Part shown: in pieces, positions 45,179 through 56,745 of the stretch
Position numbering within the stretch: the stretch's first letter is position 1
Layout: each line of letters begins with the position of its first letter
Origin: Microbacterium sp. Leaf151
GTDB taxonomy: Bacteria; Actinomycetota; Actinomycetes; Actinomycetales; Microbacteriaceae
Length of the DNA stretch: 64,000 nucleotides
Direction: 5' to 3'
Assembly: GCF_001424225.1 (NCBI RefSeq)
Contig: NZ_LMOR01000003.1
Span: forward strand, 375,006-439,005
Notes under the pieces: generated by a model
Databases searched by the model: none
Told to the model about the DNA's origin: nothing
What the model saw: only the letters and a program-made list of their open reading frames with translations
Translations under genes and position numbers: made by a program

Positions 45179-45862
45179 TCAGATGGCCGGGCTGGGTTCG
45201 TAGGAGATGTCTTCGTCGGCACCGGCCCAGTCCCCGGTCGCCAGGTAGGTGACCTTCTTGGCGACCGACACCGCGTGATCGGCGAAACGCTCGTGATAGC
45301 GGCTCGCCAGGGTCGCATCGACCGTCGCGGTCGCCTCGCCCTTCCACGAGTCGCCGAGCACCTTCTCGAAGACGCTCAGGTGCAGTTCGTCGATGTCGTC
45401 GTCGGCGTCGCGAATGGCCTCGGCGACGCGCAGATCCTGCGTGCGCAACAGCTCGGCGAGCTTGCGCGCGACCTCGACGTCGAGCTCGCCCATGCGGGTG
45501 AACGTCGACTTGAGACCCTTGGGGATCGCGCGCTCCGGGAAGCGCGAGCGGGCGAGCTGGGCGATGTGCTCGGCCATGTCGCCCATGCGCTCGAGCGACG
45601 CGCTCACGCGCAGGGCGGTGACGACGATGCGCAGGTCGCGGGCGACCGGCTGCTGGCGGGCCAGGATCTCGATGGCCAGCTCGTCGAGCGCGACGGCCTT
45701 CTCGTCGATGATCGCGTCGGCTTCGATGACTTCTTCGGCGAGGGCGACGTCACTCGTGCCGAACGCGCGCGTGGCACGGTCGATCGCGATGGTCACGAGG
45801 TCGGCGATCTCGACCAGGCGGTTCTGAACGTCCTCGAGGGACTGGTGGAATACTTCGCGCAT
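45179..45862 (-). CDS. phoU: Phosphate signalling regulator PhoU
   Basis: 227 aa from ATG 45862 (MREVFHQSLEDV). Two PhoU helical repeats with metal-binding EADAIIDEKA and RDADDDIDELH, and the conserved DLRIVVTALRVSASLERMGD. It links Pst transport to the SenX3 kinase and keeps the Pho response off when phosphate is plentiful. The ATG at 45889 is too early; GAAGG precedes the chosen start. Divergent from senX3. Confidence 0.93.
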   Translation of the reverse strand: MREVFHQSLEDVQNRLVEIADLVTIAIDRATRAFGTSDVALAEEVIEADAIIDEKAVALDELAIEILARQQPVARDLRIVVTALRVSASLERMGDMAEHIAQLARSRFPERAIPKGLKSTFTRMGELDVEVARKLAELLRTQDLRVAEAIRDADDDIDELHLSVFEKVLGDSWKGEATATVDATLASRYHERFADHAVSVAKKVTYLATGDWAGADEDISYEPSPAI

Positions 45863-45989
45863 GGCGGGTACCTTCCTCGTCGGCGGCACGGCACATAGGT
45901 GTCCCGCAACCCTCCGGGATTCTGTCCAGCGAAGGTTAACGAGTGGTGCTGTGACAGTGAATAGTAGCGTCCGCGTGAGTGCGCGCGGG

Positions 45990-46007
45990 GGTGAACGGCG
46001 GGTGAAG
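45990..46007. promoter_or_regulatory. PHO box between phoU and senX3
   Basis: GGTGAAC at 45990-45996 and GGTGAAG at 46001-46007 with an 11-bp period (on the minus strand CTTCACC and GTTCACC). It lies 28 bp before the senX3 ATG and could serve both directions, giving autoregulation by RegX3. Confidence 0.72.
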
Positions 46008-46034
46008 CCGCATCGTCACGTTTACGCTGGGGGC

Positions 46035-47249
46035 ATGCAACAACCGCAGCTCGCGCTGCTCTCGCTCTTCGCAGGTCTGTTGATCGGAGCCGCGGTGGTC
46101 GGCCTGGTCGTCGCAGCTCTGCGGGCCCGCGATCGTTCTCTGGCCCAGACCTCCGTCGAGGTGCCGGAGGGCGTGGACGCCATGCTCGAGGCGATGGACG
46201 ACCCTGCTTTCGTGTGCGACACGTCGTCGACCGTCCTGGCGCTCTCGCCCGCCGCTGAGGTGTTCGGCGTTCACACGGGGGAGGTCGTCGCCAGCGACGA
46301 ACTGAAGCGGGTGGCACGGGTCGCCCGCGACACAGGCGCCTCCGTCGCCGAGAACCTGCGCCTGCGACGCGGTGCCGCCCCCGCGGAGGCCCGGCTCGTC
46401 GCCGTGCGGGCGACGCCGATCTCGAACCGGCTCACCCTCGTCGTGCTGCGCGACATCACAGAGCGCGAGCGGGTGGAGGAGATGCGGCGCGATTTCGTGG
46501 CCAACACCTCTCACGAGCTGAAGACGCCGGTCGGCGCCGTCAGTCTGCTCGCCGAGGCCATCGAGTCGGCGGCCGACGACCCCGACCAGGTGCGCCACTT
46601 CGCCGCGCGCATGCAGGCCGAGGTGGCGCGGCTGAGCGCCCTGGTCAATCGCATCCTGAGCCTGTCGCGTCTGCAGGCGTCCGAAGAGTTGCGCGATGTG
46701 CGCGATGTGTCGATCGATGAGGTCGTCACCGCCGCCGTCGAGTCGCACACGGTGCAGGCCGACTCGGCGCAGGTGGTCGTCGTGCGCGGCGGCACGAAGG
46801 GTCTGTGGGTGCGCGGCGAGCCCCAGATCCTCACGGAGGCCGTGGGCAACCTCATCGCCAACGCCATCGCCTACTCGCCGCAGGGTTCGAAAGTCGGAGT
46901 CGGCATCAAACTCGACGTCGACGTCGTCGAGATCGCCGTCACCGACCGCGGCATCGGCATCCCCGAGAGCGACCAGCACCGGGTGTTCGAGCGGTTCTAC
47001 CGCGCCGACCAGGCGCGCTCGCGCCGCACGGGCGGCACCGGGCTCGGTCTCTCGATCGTCAAGCACGCCGTTCAGCGCCACGGCGGCGAGGTGCGGCTGT
47101 GGTCGCGGCCCGACCGCGGCTCGACCTTCACCATCCGCCTCCCGCTGTCGGAGACCCCGGATCTCGACATCGTCCGTCCGAAGCAGCGTCGCAAGGGCCG
47201 TAAGGCGTCTGCCGCGGCTTCCGCTCCCGTGAAAGAGGAAACCGTATGA
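46035..47249 (+). CDS. senX3: Sensor histidine kinase SenX3
   Basis: 404 aa from ATG 46035. One N-terminal membrane segment (about 8-28), a PAS-like domain (45-140), the H-box FVANTSHELKTPVG with H160, and the ATPase domain with NLIANAIAYSP, TDRGIGIPE and GGTGLGLSIVKHAVQRHGG. In mycobacteria SenX3 senses low phosphate through Pst-PhoU. The ATG is 6 nt after TACGCT. The regX3 start overlaps the stop (ATGA). Confidence 0.92.
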   Translation: MQQPQLALLSLFAGLLIGAAVVGLVVAALRARDRSLAQTSVEVPEGVDAMLEAMDDPAFVCDTSSTVLALSPAAEVFGVHTGEVVASDELKRVARVARDTGASVAENLRLRRGAAPAEARLVAVRATPISNRLTLVVLRDITERERVEEMRRDFVANTSHELKTPVGAVSLLAEAIESAADDPDQVRHFAARMQAEVARLSALVNRILSLSRLQASEELRDVRDVSIDEVVTAAVESHTVQADSAQVVVVRGGTKGLWVRGEPQILTEAVGNLIANAIAYSPQGSKVGVGIKLDVDVVEIAVTDRGIGIPESDQHRVFERFYRADQARSRRTGGTGLGLSIVKHAVQRHGGEVRLWSRPDRGSTFTIRLPLSETPDLDIVRPKQRRKGRKASAAASAPVKEETV

Positions 47250-47929
47250 CTCGCGTTCTGATCGTCGAGGACGAGCCCGATCTCGCCGACCCGCTGGCCT
47301 ACCTGCTGCGCCGTGAAGGCTACGAGGTCGAGATCGCGGAAGACGGCGCCCTCGCGCTGGCCGCTTTCCGCGAGCGCGGTGCCGACATTCTGCTGCTGGA
47401 TCTCATGCTCCCCGGGATGCCGGGCACCGAGGTCTGTCGGCAGCTGAGGCTGACGTCGCAGGTGCCCATCATCATGCTGACGGCCAAGGACTCCGAGGTC
47501 GACATCGTCGTGGGGCTCGAACTCGGCGCCGACGACTACGTCACCAAGCCGTATTCGACGAGGGAGCTGTTGGCGCGCATGCGCGCGGTACTCCGACGAC
47601 GCACACCCGTCGACGCCGACCTCGACGATCGCGTCCTGGCGGGCGGGCGCGTGGTGCTCGACATCGACCGCCACACCGTCGCGGTCGACGGCGGCGAGAT
47701 CAACATGCCGCTGAAGGAGTTCGAGCTGCTCGAGGTGCTGATGCGCAACGCGGGACGGGTCCTGACGCGCGGTCAGCTCATCGACCGTGTGTGGGGGACC
47801 GATTACTTCGGCGACACCAAGACGCTCGACGTGCACATCAAGCGGATCCGTTCGCGCATCGAGCAGAACCCGAGCGAGCCCAGCATGCTGGTCACCGTCC
47901 GCGGCCTGGGGTATCGCTTCGAGGCGTGA
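47246..47929 (+). CDS. regX3: Response regulator RegX3
   Basis: 227 aa OmpR-type. Phosphoacceptor D52 in LLLDLMLPGMPG, acidic EDEPD at 8-12, and TKPYSTRELLARMRAV after the conserved Lys. The DNA-binding domain has LKEFELLEVLMRNAGRVLTR and DVHIKRIRSRIE. It should bind the 11-bp GTTCACC repeats before pstS, senX3 and ppk. Confidence 0.93.
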   Translation: MTRVLIVEDEPDLADPLAYLLRREGYEVEIAEDGALALAAFRERGADILLLDLMLPGMPGTEVCRQLRLTSQVPIIMLTAKDSEVDIVVGLELGADDYVTKPYSTRELLARMRAVLRRRTPVDADLDDRVLAGGRVVLDIDRHTVAVDGGEINMPLKEFELLEVLMRNAGRVLTRGQLIDRVWGTDYFGDTKTLDVHIKRIRSRIEQNPSEPSMLVTVRGLGYRFEA

Positions 47930-47937
47930 GCGAGAGA

Positions 47938-47978
47938 ACGACGAAGGCGCCGACGCGATGCGTCGGCGCCTTCGTCGT
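47938..47978. terminator. Bidirectional terminator regX3 / lipoprotein gene
   Basis: A 19-bp perfect stem beginning ACGACGAAGGCGCC closes a GAT loop, between convergent genes. Confidence 0.88.
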
Positions 47979-48000
47979 CGAAAGGAGAGGGGCGTCGTCC

Positions 48001-48567
48001 TCAGGTAGAGGGCGTCGGTGTCGCGGTCGGCGTCGGCGTCGCCGTGTTCGTGGGGATCGGCGCGATCGTCACGGTCGCCTCGGGCGTCGGGGCGAGAGGC
48101 GCGAGGTACTCGAGGGCACCGTCGAGCACAGGCACCTGCATGAGCGATCCCTGGCCGTCTCCGGACTGAAAGTAGACCGGAACGGTGGAGCCGGGGACGG
48201 CGTCGATGTCGTCGAGACGCAACGGCTCCACGTCGTCCGTCAGGTCACCGAGGCTGAGCGTGCGGCCGGCCGGCACGTTCACGGCGGCGCGGACGGCGGA
48301 GGAGCCCTCGCCGACCTCGATGCGCAGCACCAGCTGGTCGGTGGTGTCGTTGACGATCGCGGCGACGAGGTTGCCGGTCGTGCCGTCGTCGTTGGCGACG
48401 ATCAGGGCGTTGCGCACGGACAGAGGGCCGGCGTCGGCGGGGACGTTCACGCCGTCCGAAGCCGAGTAGTCGATGGTGGTCGCCTGCGGAGCGATGAGGT
48501 TGCACCCCGTCGTGCCCAGCAGAACAGCGGCACCCAGGGCGACGGACGCGATCAGGCGCGTTTTCAC
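48001..48567 (-). CDS. Lipoprotein of unknown function
   Basis: 188 aa from GTG 48567, which has GGAGG 4-5 nt upstream. N-terminal KTR, hydrophobic core and lipobox GTTGC (about res. 16-21); a beta-rich domain with [15 protein letters not shown] and [12 protein letters not shown] resembling copper-chaperone/DUF461-like extracellular folds of actinobacteria; and a Thr/Pro tail ([12 protein letters not shown]). Function not assignable. Longer in-frame starts upstream are rejected because of the ribosome-binding site. Confidence 0.75.
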   Translation of the reverse strand: MKTRLIASVALGAAVLLGTTGCNLIAPQATTIDYSASDGVNVPADAGPLSVRNALIVANDDGTTGNLVAAIVNDTTDQLVLRIEVGEGSSAVRAAVNVPAGRTLSLGDLTDDVEPLRLDDIDAVPGSTVPVYFQSGDGQGSLMQVPVLDGALEYLAPLAPTPEATVTIAPIPTNTATPTPTATPTPST

Positions 48568-48741
48568 GGATCCTCCAAGATCGACAGACGGCATCCCCCT
48601 CATCCTACGGGGTCCCTGGCGCGCGTCCGCCTCGCGCGGTGGGCTCCCCGCGCCGTCCCGCGCACGTGAGGGCATGCGGGGCCCGCGCGCGAGGGGGAGG
48701 GGCGCAGGGTGGGCGGAACAATAGCGCATGCGGGCCTGTGG

Positions 48742-48773
48742 TATCCTGGATGTTGCCGAAAGGACATAACTCC
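48742..48773 (+). promoter_or_regulatory. carD promoter region
   Basis: TATCCT (48742-48747) fits a -10 box, and AAAGGA about 10 nt before ATG 48774 fits a ribosome-binding site, so unlike many genes here carD has a leader. No convincing -35 is seen. Confidence 0.45.
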
Positions 48774-49256
48774 ATGCTTTTTGAGGTTGGCGAGACCGTC
48801 GTTTATCCGCACCATGGTGCGGCCACGATCATCGAGGTCAAAGAACGCGTCATCAAGGGCGAGACGAAGAAGTATCTGAAGCTCAACGTCACGCAAGGAG
48901 ACCTCGTCATCGAGGTTCCCGCTGACAACGTCGACCTGGTCGGCGTTCGTGACGTCATCGGCAAAGAGGGTCTCGACCGCGTCTTCGAGGTGCTGCGCGC
49001 ACCGTTCACCGAGGAGCCGACCAACTGGTCGCGCCGCTACAAGGCGAACCTCGAGAAGCTCGCCTCGGGCGATGTGATCAAGGTGAGCGAGGTCGTCCGC
49101 GACCTATGGCGCCGCGATCAGGATCGTGGCCTCTCCGCTGGAGAGAAGCGCATGCTGGCCAAGGCGCGTCAGATCCTCGTCTCCGAGCTCGCGCTGGCCG
49201 AGAAGACCGACGAAGACCGCGCGGGCGTCGTCCTCGACGAGGTCCTCGCGTCCTGA
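48774..49256 (+). CDS. carD: CarD-family RNA polymerase-binding regulator
   Basis: 160 aa, standard length. The N-terminal RNAP-interacting Tudor-like domain starts [17 protein letters not shown]; the C-terminal DNA-binding part has [13 protein letters not shown] and [20 protein letters not shown], including the tryptophan that stabilises the open promoter complex. Essential in mycobacteria. Followed 50 bp later by ispDF, as is common in actinobacteria. Confidence 0.94.
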   Translation: MLFEVGETVVYPHHGAATIIEVKERVIKGETKKYLKLNVTQGDLVIEVPADNVDLVGVRDVIGKEGLDRVFEVLRAPFTEEPTNWSRRYKANLEKLASGDVIKVSEVVRDLWRRDQDRGLSAGEKRMLAKARQILVSELALAEKTDEDRAGVVLDEVLAS

Positions 49257-49306
49257 CGCCGCTCGGTGTGCGATTCCTCCGGGTGTCGTCGCGCTAGCGT
49301 GAACGG

Positions 49307-50506
49307 GTGACTCACGCCCCGGACTCGCGTTTCGCGGTCGTCGTCGTGGCCGCCGGCTCCGGTACCCGTCTTCGCGGCGGAGCACCGAAGGCGTTCGTGG
49401 CCGTCGACGATCGATCGATCCTCCACCATGCTCTCCGCGTCGTCTTCCTGGCGCGACCGGCGCAGGTGGTGATCGTCGTTCCCGCGGGCCATGAGGCGGC
49501 CGCTCTCGACGTCGCGCGCGACGCCGCCGACGGCGATCCCCGCGCGGTGGATATCGTCTCGGGCGGGACCACCCGTCAGCAGTCCGTCGCGGCCGGGCTC
49601 GCCATCCTGCGCGACGACGTCGACACGGTGCTCATCCACGACGCGGCCCGGGCCCTCACCCCGGCCTCGGTGTTCGAGCGCGTGATCGCGCGCATCGCGG
49701 CGGGTGCCGTCGCGGTCATCCCCGCCGTGCCGGTCGTCGACACGATCAAACGGGTCGACGCGAACGGCCGTGTGGTGGCCGCCGTCGACCGTAGCGAGTT
49801 GGTGGCCGCGCAGACCCCGCAGGCCTTCCGCGTATCGGTCCTGCGTGCGGCTCTGAACGCGGTCGAGGCGGACCACACCGACGACGCGGCCCTGGTGGCC
49901 GCGGCCGGGCACGACGTCGTCGTCGTCGACGGCGACGCGGTGGCCTTCAAGATCACCACCACTCCCGACCTCGAGCGCGCACGTGCCCTGCTCGCCGCCG
50001 CCCCCCTGGCATCCGTCCCATCCCCGTCGGTCCCGGTGCCGCGGGTGGGCATCGGCACCGACGTGCATGGTTTCGGCGGCGAGGGGACGCTGTGGCTTGC
50101 GGGCCTCGAATGGCCGGGGGAGCAGGCCCTGTCGGGGCACTCCGACGGCGATGCGGTGGCGCACGCCATCGTCGACGCCCTCCTGGCGGCGGCGGGACTG
50201 GGCGACATCGGCACGCACTTCGGCACCGATCGTCCCGAGTTCGCCGGTGCCCACGCCGAGGCGTTCCTCGCGCACACGGTCGAACTGCTGAGCGCGGCGG
50301 GGATGCGGGTCGGAAACGTCTCGGTGCAGGTGCAGGCCAACCGCCCTCGCTTCGCGGCGCGTCGTGTCGAGGCGGAGCGAGTGCTGTCGGCGGCACTGGG
50401 GGGAGCGGCGGTGTCGGTCAGCGCGACGACCACCGACGGACTCGGCTTCACCGGACGCACCGAGGGGGTCGCGGCCTTCGCCACGGCCCTGGTCGTGCCG
50501 CTCTAG
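49307..50506 (+). CDS. ispDF: Bifunctional IspDF
   Basis: 399 aa fusion. IspD (about 1-230): [19 protein letters not shown] and HDAARAL, a CTP-dependent MEP cytidylyltransferase. IspF (about 243-399): GIGTDVHGF (zinc Asp and His), [17 protein letters not shown] and [11 protein letters not shown], the MEcPP synthase. Two non-consecutive steps of the MEP isoprenoid pathway joined in one chain. GTG start 6 nt after TAGCGT. Its stop interlocks with that of the convergent GNAT gene (shared CTAG). Confidence 0.94.
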   Translation: MTHAPDSRFAVVVVAAGSGTRLRGGAPKAFVAVDDRSILHHALRVVFLARPAQVVIVVPAGHEAAALDVARDAADGDPRAVDIVSGGTTRQQSVAAGLAILRDDVDTVLIHDAARALTPASVFERVIARIAAGAVAVIPAVPVVDTIKRVDANGRVVAAVDRSELVAAQTPQAFRVSVLRAALNAVEADHTDDAALVAAAGHDVVVVDGDAVAFKITTTPDLERARALLAAAPLASVPSPSVPVPRVGIGTDVHGFGGEGTLWLAGLEWPGEQALSGHSDGDAVAHAIVDALLAAAGLGDIGTHFGTDRPEFAGAHAEAFLAHTVELLSAAGMRVGNVSVQVQANRPRFAARRVEAERVLSAALGGAAVSVSATTTDGLGFTGRTEGVAAFATALVVPL

Positions 50507-50964
50507 AGTCCGCGGGTCATGAACGTCGACAGCGGGTCCGGCTCGTAGGGCGCGAACGCCTCGCACTCGCGGAATCCCTCGCTCGCATAGAGTCCCCGCG
50601 CGGCCGCGAAATCGTCGGTGCTGCCGGTCTCGAGCCACAGGCTCCGGATGCCACGCTCCGCGGCATCCTCCATGATGTGCCGCAGCATGGCCCGGCCGAT
50701 CCCCTGACCGAGGAAGCGCTCGACGACACGCATCGACTTCAGTTCGGCTCGGTCATGGCCGAGATCCTTGCATGCGCCGATCCCGGCCAGCTCGTCGTCG
50801 ACCCACGCCGACCAGACCGTGACGCCGTCGGCGCTCAGACGGTCGGCGTCGAGGGCGTGCATGCTCTCGGTCGGGGTGTTCTCGAGCATCCCCGCCAGGT
50901 GGGCGGCGACCAGGGCGCGGGTCTCGGCGCCGGTGAGGTCGTCGGGGCGGATGAGCAGGGGCAT
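50503..50964 (-). CDS. GNAT-family N-acetyltransferase
   Basis: 153 aa from ATG 50964. The acetyl-CoA-binding motif is [15 protein letters not shown] (R-x-x-G-x-G/A). Further family features are [11 protein letters not shown] and [23 protein letters not shown]. Substrate unknown. The open frame upstream overlaps cysS and is not used. Confidence 0.82.
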   Translation of the reverse strand: MPLLIRPDDLTGAETRALVAAHLAGMLENTPTESMHALDADRLSADGVTVWSAWVDDELAGIGACKDLGHDRAELKSMRVVERFLGQGIGRAMLRHIMEDAAERGIRSLWLETGSTDDFAAARGLYASEGFRECEAFAPYEPDPLSTFMTRGL

Positions 50965-51031
50965 ACCCGCACCGTAGCCGCTGCGTGTTTCCCCCAGGTG
51001 TCGCGCACGGAGTGGCCGGTAGGCTTGTGCG

Positions 51032-52426
51032 GTGACTGTTCGGCTGTACGACTCGAGGGCGCAGGACCTGCGCGACTTCGTCCCTTTCGACCCCTCGAAC
51101 GTCACCGTCTACGTCTGCGGCCCGACCGTGCAGTCCGGGCCCCACATCGGCCACGTGCGCGCAGCTCTCGCCTTCGACCTGCTGCGCCGGTGGCTCACCC
51201 ACCGCTTCGGGCGCGTCACCTTCGTGCGCAACGTCACCGACATAGACGACAAGGTGCTCGCGAACGCCACCGACGCCGAGCCCTGGTGGGCGCTCGCATA
51301 CCGCATGGAGCTCGAATTCTCGCGGGCCTATGCCGCCATCGGCATCCTGCCCCCCACGTACGAACCGCGCGCCACCGCGTCGGTCACCCAGATGCAGGAG
51401 CTCATCGCCGAGCTCATCGAGCGCGGCCACGCCTACTCCGCCGCCGGAGACGTCTACTTCGACGTGCGCTCGTGGCCCGCCTACGGCGAGCTCACCCGTC
51501 AGAGCCTGGATGCCATGGAGCCCGCGGCCGACGCAGACCCGCGCGGCAAGCGCGACCCGCGCGACTTCGCCCTGTGGAAGGGCAGCAAGCCAGGGGAGCC
51601 CGCATCGGCCACCTGGGCCTCGCCCTGGGGAGACGGTCGTCCCGGCTGGCACATCGAGTGCTCGGCGATGTCGCGTCGCTACCTCGGCACGGAGTTCGAC
51701 ATCCACGGCGGCGGGCTCGACCTGCGCTTCCCGCACCACGAGAACGAGATGGCGCAGTCGACCGCTGCGGGTGACGCCTTCGCCCGCTATTGGGTGCACA
51801 ACGGCCTCGTCACCGTCGACGGGCAGAAGATGTCGAAGTCGCTCGGCAATTTCACCCTCGCCGCCGATGTGCTCGCGGAACACGACCCGGTGGTCGTGCG
51901 GTACGCCCTCGCCGCCGCGCACTACCGCTCCAGCCTCGACGTGTCCGACCGCGGGTTCGCCGAGGCGGCCAGCGCGCTCGAGCGGATCGCGACCTTTCGT
52001 CAGCGCGTGCTGCGGTCCTCCGGCGCGGATCCGCTCGTGCTCGTGCCGGGCGACGTCCCCGCCGCATTCGCCTCAGCCCTGGACGACGACCTCGGGGTCC
52101 CCCAGGCTCTGGCAGCACTGCACGACACGGTGCGTGCGGGAAACGTCGCCATCGACGCGGGAGACACCGACGCCGCGATCGCCGCTCATCGCTCGGTCGG
52201 CGCGATGCTCGGCATCCTGGGACTGGACGCCTCCGAGCCCACGGTCGCGAGCGCGTCGTCCGACGCGACCCTCGACGCCCTCCTGCAGGAGATGATCGCG
52301 CAGCGCACCCGCGCTCGCGCGGAGAAGGACTGGGCGGCCGCCGATCGCATCCGCGATGCCGTCGCCGCCGCCGGAATCACGCTGGAGGACACTCCGGCCG
52401 GAACACATTGGAGTATCGATGCCTAA
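51032..52426 (+). CDS. cysS: Cysteinyl-tRNA synthetase
   Basis: 464 aa. HIGH motif in [11 protein letters not shown], zinc ligands C in YVCGPTVQ and in WHIECSAM with HHENE, and KMSKS in [13 protein letters not shown]. It charges tRNA-Cys. GTG start 6 nt after TAGGCT with no Shine-Dalgarno. Overlaps rlmB by 8 nt. Confidence 0.96.
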   Translation: MTVRLYDSRAQDLRDFVPFDPSNVTVYVCGPTVQSGPHIGHVRAALAFDLLRRWLTHRFGRVTFVRNVTDIDDKVLANATDAEPWWALAYRMELEFSRAYAAIGILPPTYEPRATASVTQMQELIAELIERGHAYSAAGDVYFDVRSWPAYGELTRQSLDAMEPAADADPRGKRDPRDFALWKGSKPGEPASATWASPWGDGRPGWHIECSAMSRRYLGTEFDIHGGGLDLRFPHHENEMAQSTAAGDAFARYWVHNGLVTVDGQKMSKSLGNFTLAADVLAEHDPVVVRYALAAAHYRSSLDVSDRGFAEAASALERIATFRQRVLRSSGADPLVLVPGDVPAAFASALDDDLGVPQALAALHDTVRAGNVAIDAGDTDAAIAAHRSVGAMLGILGLDASEPTVASASSDATLDALLQEMIAQRTRARAEKDWAAADRIRDAVAAAGITLEDTPAGTHWSIDA

Positions 52427-53414
52427 GCCTGGACGCCCCGGAGCACGCAACCCCGGCAAGAAGAAAGGCCCCCTGAAGGGCACCGGCGGGCACGTCCGCA
52501 AGGCGCTCGAGGGTCGGGGTCCCACCCCCAAGGCCGAAGACCGTGCCTGGCACCCCGCCGGCAAGCGCAAGGCTGCCGAGGAGCGCTACGCCGCCGCCGG
52601 CGGCAAGGGTCGGCCCGGCGTGCGCGCGGTCGGCAACCCCAACCGCAAGAGCCCCAAGGCGGCCGACGACACCGAGACGGTCACCGGCCGCAACTCGGTG
52701 CTCGAGGCGCTGCGCGCGAAGATCCCCGCCACGGCGATGTACATCGCTCAGCGCGTCGAGATGGACGACCGCGTCAAAGAGATGCTGTCGATGGCGACGA
52801 ACCGCGGCATCCCGGTGCTCGAGGTCACCCGTCCCGAGCTCGACCGCATGGCCGGGTTCGACGGCGTGCACCAGGGCGTCGCGCTGAAGGTTCCGCCGTA
52901 CTCCTACGCGCACCCGCAAGACCTTCTCGAGCAGATCATCGACCGCGGCGAGGTGCCGCTGCTGGTGGCGCTCGACGGCGTGACCGACCCGCGCAACCTC
53001 GGCGCGATCATCCGCTCCACGGGCGCCTTCGGCGGTCAGGGGCTCATCATTCCGCAGCGTCGCTCGGCGAGCGTCAACTCCGCCGCCTGGAAGACCAGCG
53101 CGGGAGCTGCCGCCCGCATCCCCGTGGCGCTGGCGGCCAACCTCACGGCGACGCTGAAGGAGTTCAAGAAGCAGGGCGTTTTCGTCCTGGGCCTCGATGG
53201 CGACGGCGACGTATCGCTGCCCTCGCTTGAGCTCGCCGACCGTCCGGTCCTGATCGTCGTCGGTTCCGAGGGCAAGGGCCTGTCGCGCCTCGTCACCGAG
53301 ACGTGCGACCAGGTCGTGTCGATCCCCATTACGGCCGCCACCGAGTCGCTCAACGCCGGCATCGCGGCATCCGTCGCCCTCTACCAGGTGTCGACGCTGC
53401 GCGCCGCCGGGTGA
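52419..53414 (+). CDS. rlmB: 23S rRNA 2'-O-methyltransferase (RlmB/SpoU family)
   Basis: 331 aa from ATG 52419 with GGAG just upstream. A basic, Gly/Lys-rich N-terminal extension (1-85) precedes the substrate-binding domain ([15 protein letters not shown]) and the SPOUT knot: [32 protein letters not shown] and [20 protein letters not shown]. Adjacent to cysS, as is typical. It methylates a 23S rRNA guanosine if truly RlmB; the exact site is inferred. Confidence 0.9.
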   Translation: MPKPGRPGARNPGKKKGPLKGTGGHVRKALEGRGPTPKAEDRAWHPAGKRKAAEERYAAAGGKGRPGVRAVGNPNRKSPKAADDTETVTGRNSVLEALRAKIPATAMYIAQRVEMDDRVKEMLSMATNRGIPVLEVTRPELDRMAGFDGVHQGVALKVPPYSYAHPQDLLEQIIDRGEVPLLVALDGVTDPRNLGAIIRSTGAFGGQGLIIPQRRSASVNSAAWKTSAGAAARIPVALAANLTATLKEFKKQGVFVLGLDGDGDVSLPSLELADRPVLIVVGSEGKGLSRLVTETCDQVVSIPITAATESLNAGIAASVALYQVSTLRAAG

Positions 53415-53536
53415 CGCGCCCGACCCTGCTCTGAAAGCGGGGAGAACCTCCGGCGTCGCGTTGCCGAGCCGTGCTGAACGCGGCACGCTGGACGACGACG
53501 AGGTCTGCTCCCCGCACGACCGACGAAAGGAACGCC

Positions 53537-54178
53537 ATGCCCCGCATCGCCGTCATCGGAGGCACCGGCTACGCCGGTAGCCACATCGTGACCGAGGCCG
53601 TCCGTCGCGGCCACACGGTCGTGTCGATCGCCCGCTCCGTCCCCGCCGAGCGCATCGACGGAGCCACGTACATCGAGGGCACCGTCCTCGACGTGCCGGG
53701 TCTGGTCGCCCAGCTCGAAGGCGTCGACGTGGTGGTCTCGGCCGTCGCCCCGCGCGGCGACATGGAGGGCAAGCTGCGCCCCGCCATCACCGAGCTCGTC
53801 ACCGCGCTGCCCGAGGACGTCCGTCTGGGCGTCGTCGGTGGGGCGGGCGGTTCGCTCGCCGCCGAGGGAGGCCCGCGCCTGATCGACACCGACGGCTTCG
53901 CGGAGGAGTACAAGCCCGAGGCCCGTGAGGCCATCGGCATCCTCGAAGACCTGCAGGCCGACGACACCGGCCGCGACTGGTTCTACGTGCACCCCGCCGG
54001 CGGGTTCGGCTCCTGGGCGCCGGGGGAGCGCACCGGGTCCTACCGAGACGGCGGCGACGTGCTCGTCGTCGACGACAACGGCGACTCCTTCATCGGCGGC
54101 GCCGATTTCGCCGTCGCCGTCCTCGACGAGATCGAAGAACCGAAGCACACCCGCGAGCGGTTCACCGTCGGGTACTGA
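53537..54178 (+). CDS. NAD(P)-binding oxidoreductase-like protein
   Basis: 213 aa. Rossmann motif VIGGTGYAGSHI at res. 7-18, then GAT and RSVPAE, GVDVVVSAVAP and LGVVGGAGGSL: an atypical short-chain/NmrA-like protein (YwnB-like). Substrate unknown. ATG 53537 has AAAGGA upstream; the open frame from 53471 is not supported. A terminator follows. Confidence 0.8.
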   Translation: MPRIAVIGGTGYAGSHIVTEAVRRGHTVVSIARSVPAERIDGATYIEGTVLDVPGLVAQLEGVDVVVSAVAPRGDMEGKLRPAITELVTALPEDVRLGVVGGAGGSLAAEGGPRLIDTDGFAEEYKPEAREAIGILEDLQADDTGRDWFYVHPAGGFGSWAPGERTGSYRDGGDVLVVDDNGDSFIGGADFAVAVLDEIEEPKHTRERFTVGY

Positions 54179-54192
54179 CCCCGCGTACGACA

Positions 54193-54234
54193 GAGGCCGT
54201 GGCATCCCGGATCGACTCCGGATGCCACGGCCTC
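54193..54234. terminator. Bidirectional terminator
   Basis: GAGGCCGTGGCATCC pairs perfectly with GGATGCCACGGCCTC around a 12-nt loop, between convergent genes. Confidence 0.85.
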
Positions 54235-54240
54235 CGTCGC

Positions 54241-55563
54241 TCAGACCAGGTCGCGCCAGTCGACGAGGTCGGTGTCGGTCGTCGGCACCTCACCCGTGGC
54301 GGGGGCGTCGGCGTCGGACACGGTGGGGAGCGACATGGTGTCGGTCGGCGGACCCATCACGGTCGCCTCGTCGCGGCGGTGGCGCAGCACGTCGTCGATG
54401 TAGGAACTCACGACCTCGGCCAGCGGAACCGAGCGACCTCGCGCCTGCGACATGTACCACCTGTGCTCGAGCACCTGATGGAACACCTCCGCCGGCTCGA
54501 GCTTGGCCCGCAGGTCCCACGGGATGGCCATCACGATGGGCTCGAACACGCGGGTGAGCCACTCGTGCGCGACCATCTCCTCATCGGCGCCGAGGCGCGA
54601 GACGCGTGCGCGGAACTCGTCGAGGTCGTTGAGCAGGCGGCGGGCCTGGTTCTCTTCGACGTCCAGCCCCGTGAGGCGCAGCAGGCGGCGCTGGTGGTGC
54701 CCGGCGTCCACGACCTTCGGCTGAATCGACACCTGCGTGCCGTCGCTCGCCGTGCGGATCGACATCTCGCCGATGTCGAAGCCGAGGGCGTTGAGCCGGT
54801 GCACGCGCTCGGTGAGGCGCCAGGACTCATCGACCGCGAAGGACTCCTTGTCGGTGAGCGCACCCCACAGCGAGTGGTACGACGACACCAGCCCGTCGGC
54901 GATGGCGATGGCGTCCACTCCGCCCTCGAGTCTTCCGCCCGCCTCGAGGTCCATGATCTCGCCGGCGATGTTGGTGCGCGCGATGTCCAGGTCGTGGGCG
55001 CGCTGGCCGGGGGTCAGGCGATTGCCGTGCAGTTCACCGGTCTCGGCGTCGACGAGGTAGGCGGCGAACTCACCCGCGTCGCGGCGGAACAGGGTGTTCG
55101 ACAGCGACACGTCACCCCAGTAGAACCCCACGTTGTGCAGACGCACGAGCAGCACGGCGAGGGCGTCGACGAGGCGTGTGGCGGTGTGGGGTCGCAGCAC
55201 CTGTGTGAACAGCGCGCGGTAGGGGAGCGAGAACCGCAGATGCGCGGTGACGAGGGCCGCGGGCAGCGGACGGCCCGACGCATCGGTGCGCCCGGCGATC
55301 ACGGCGATCCGGTCGACGCAGGGGGCCGCGAGGCGGTCGAGGTTGCCGAGCATGTCGTACTCGCGCCGCGCCATCTCCTCGGTCGTCTCCTTGATGGCGA
55401 CGACGCGGCCGGAGAGGGTGGCGAAGCGCACGAGGTGACGCGAGATGCCCTTCGGAAGCGCCACGATGTGGCTGCTCGGCCACTCGCCGAGTCCGGTCGA
55501 CCACGGCAGCTGCAGGAGCCCCGGATCGACGGCGCTGGCCGTGATGCTGAGGGATTCGGACAC
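54241..55563 (-). CDS. DUF4032 protein with kinase-like N-terminal half
   Basis: 440 aa. VVAIKETTEEMARREY (about 53-68) resembles the ATP-binding Lys of protein kinases; FYWGDVSLSNTLF and AYLVDAETGEL (about 147-175) resemble the catalytic loop and the metal-binding DFG-like site. The C-terminal half (about 230-420) is DUF4032. Likely a kinase-fold enzyme of unknown substrate, conserved across actinobacteria. No signal peptide. Phosphotransfer is inferred. Confidence 0.75.
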   Translation of the reverse strand: MSESLSITASAVDPGLLQLPWSTGLGEWPSSHIVALPKGISRHLVRFATLSGRVVAIKETTEEMARREYDMLGNLDRLAAPCVDRIAVIAGRTDASGRPLPAALVTAHLRFSLPYRALFTQVLRPHTATRLVDALAVLLVRLHNVGFYWGDVSLSNTLFRRDAGEFAAYLVDAETGELHGNRLTPGQRAHDLDIARTNIAGEIMDLEAGGRLEGGVDAIAIADGLVSSYHSLWGALTDKESFAVDESWRLTERVHRLNALGFDIGEMSIRTASDGTQVSIQPKVVDAGHHQRRLLRLTGLDVEENQARRLLNDLDEFRARVSRLGADEEMVAHEWLTRVFEPIVMAIPWDLRAKLEPAEVFHQVLEHRWYMSQARGRSVPLAEVVSSYIDDVLRHRRDEATVMGPPTDTMSLPTVSDADAPATGEVPTTDTDLVDWRDLV

Positions 55564-55583
55564 GGGAACCTCCGGGAAACAGT

Positions 55584-55628
55584 GCGGCGCGCCCCCGCCC
55601 GAACGAATCGGGACCGGGGACGCGCCGC
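55584..55628 (-). terminator. Hairpin after the sugar ABC ATPase gene
   Basis: GCGGCGCG..CCCCG pairs with CGGGG..CGCGCCGC across a 17-nt loop, just downstream of the minus-strand ABC gene. Confidence 0.65.
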
Positions 55629-55641
55629 GTCGGTGCGTGGG

Positions 55642-56745
<1,104 letters not shown>

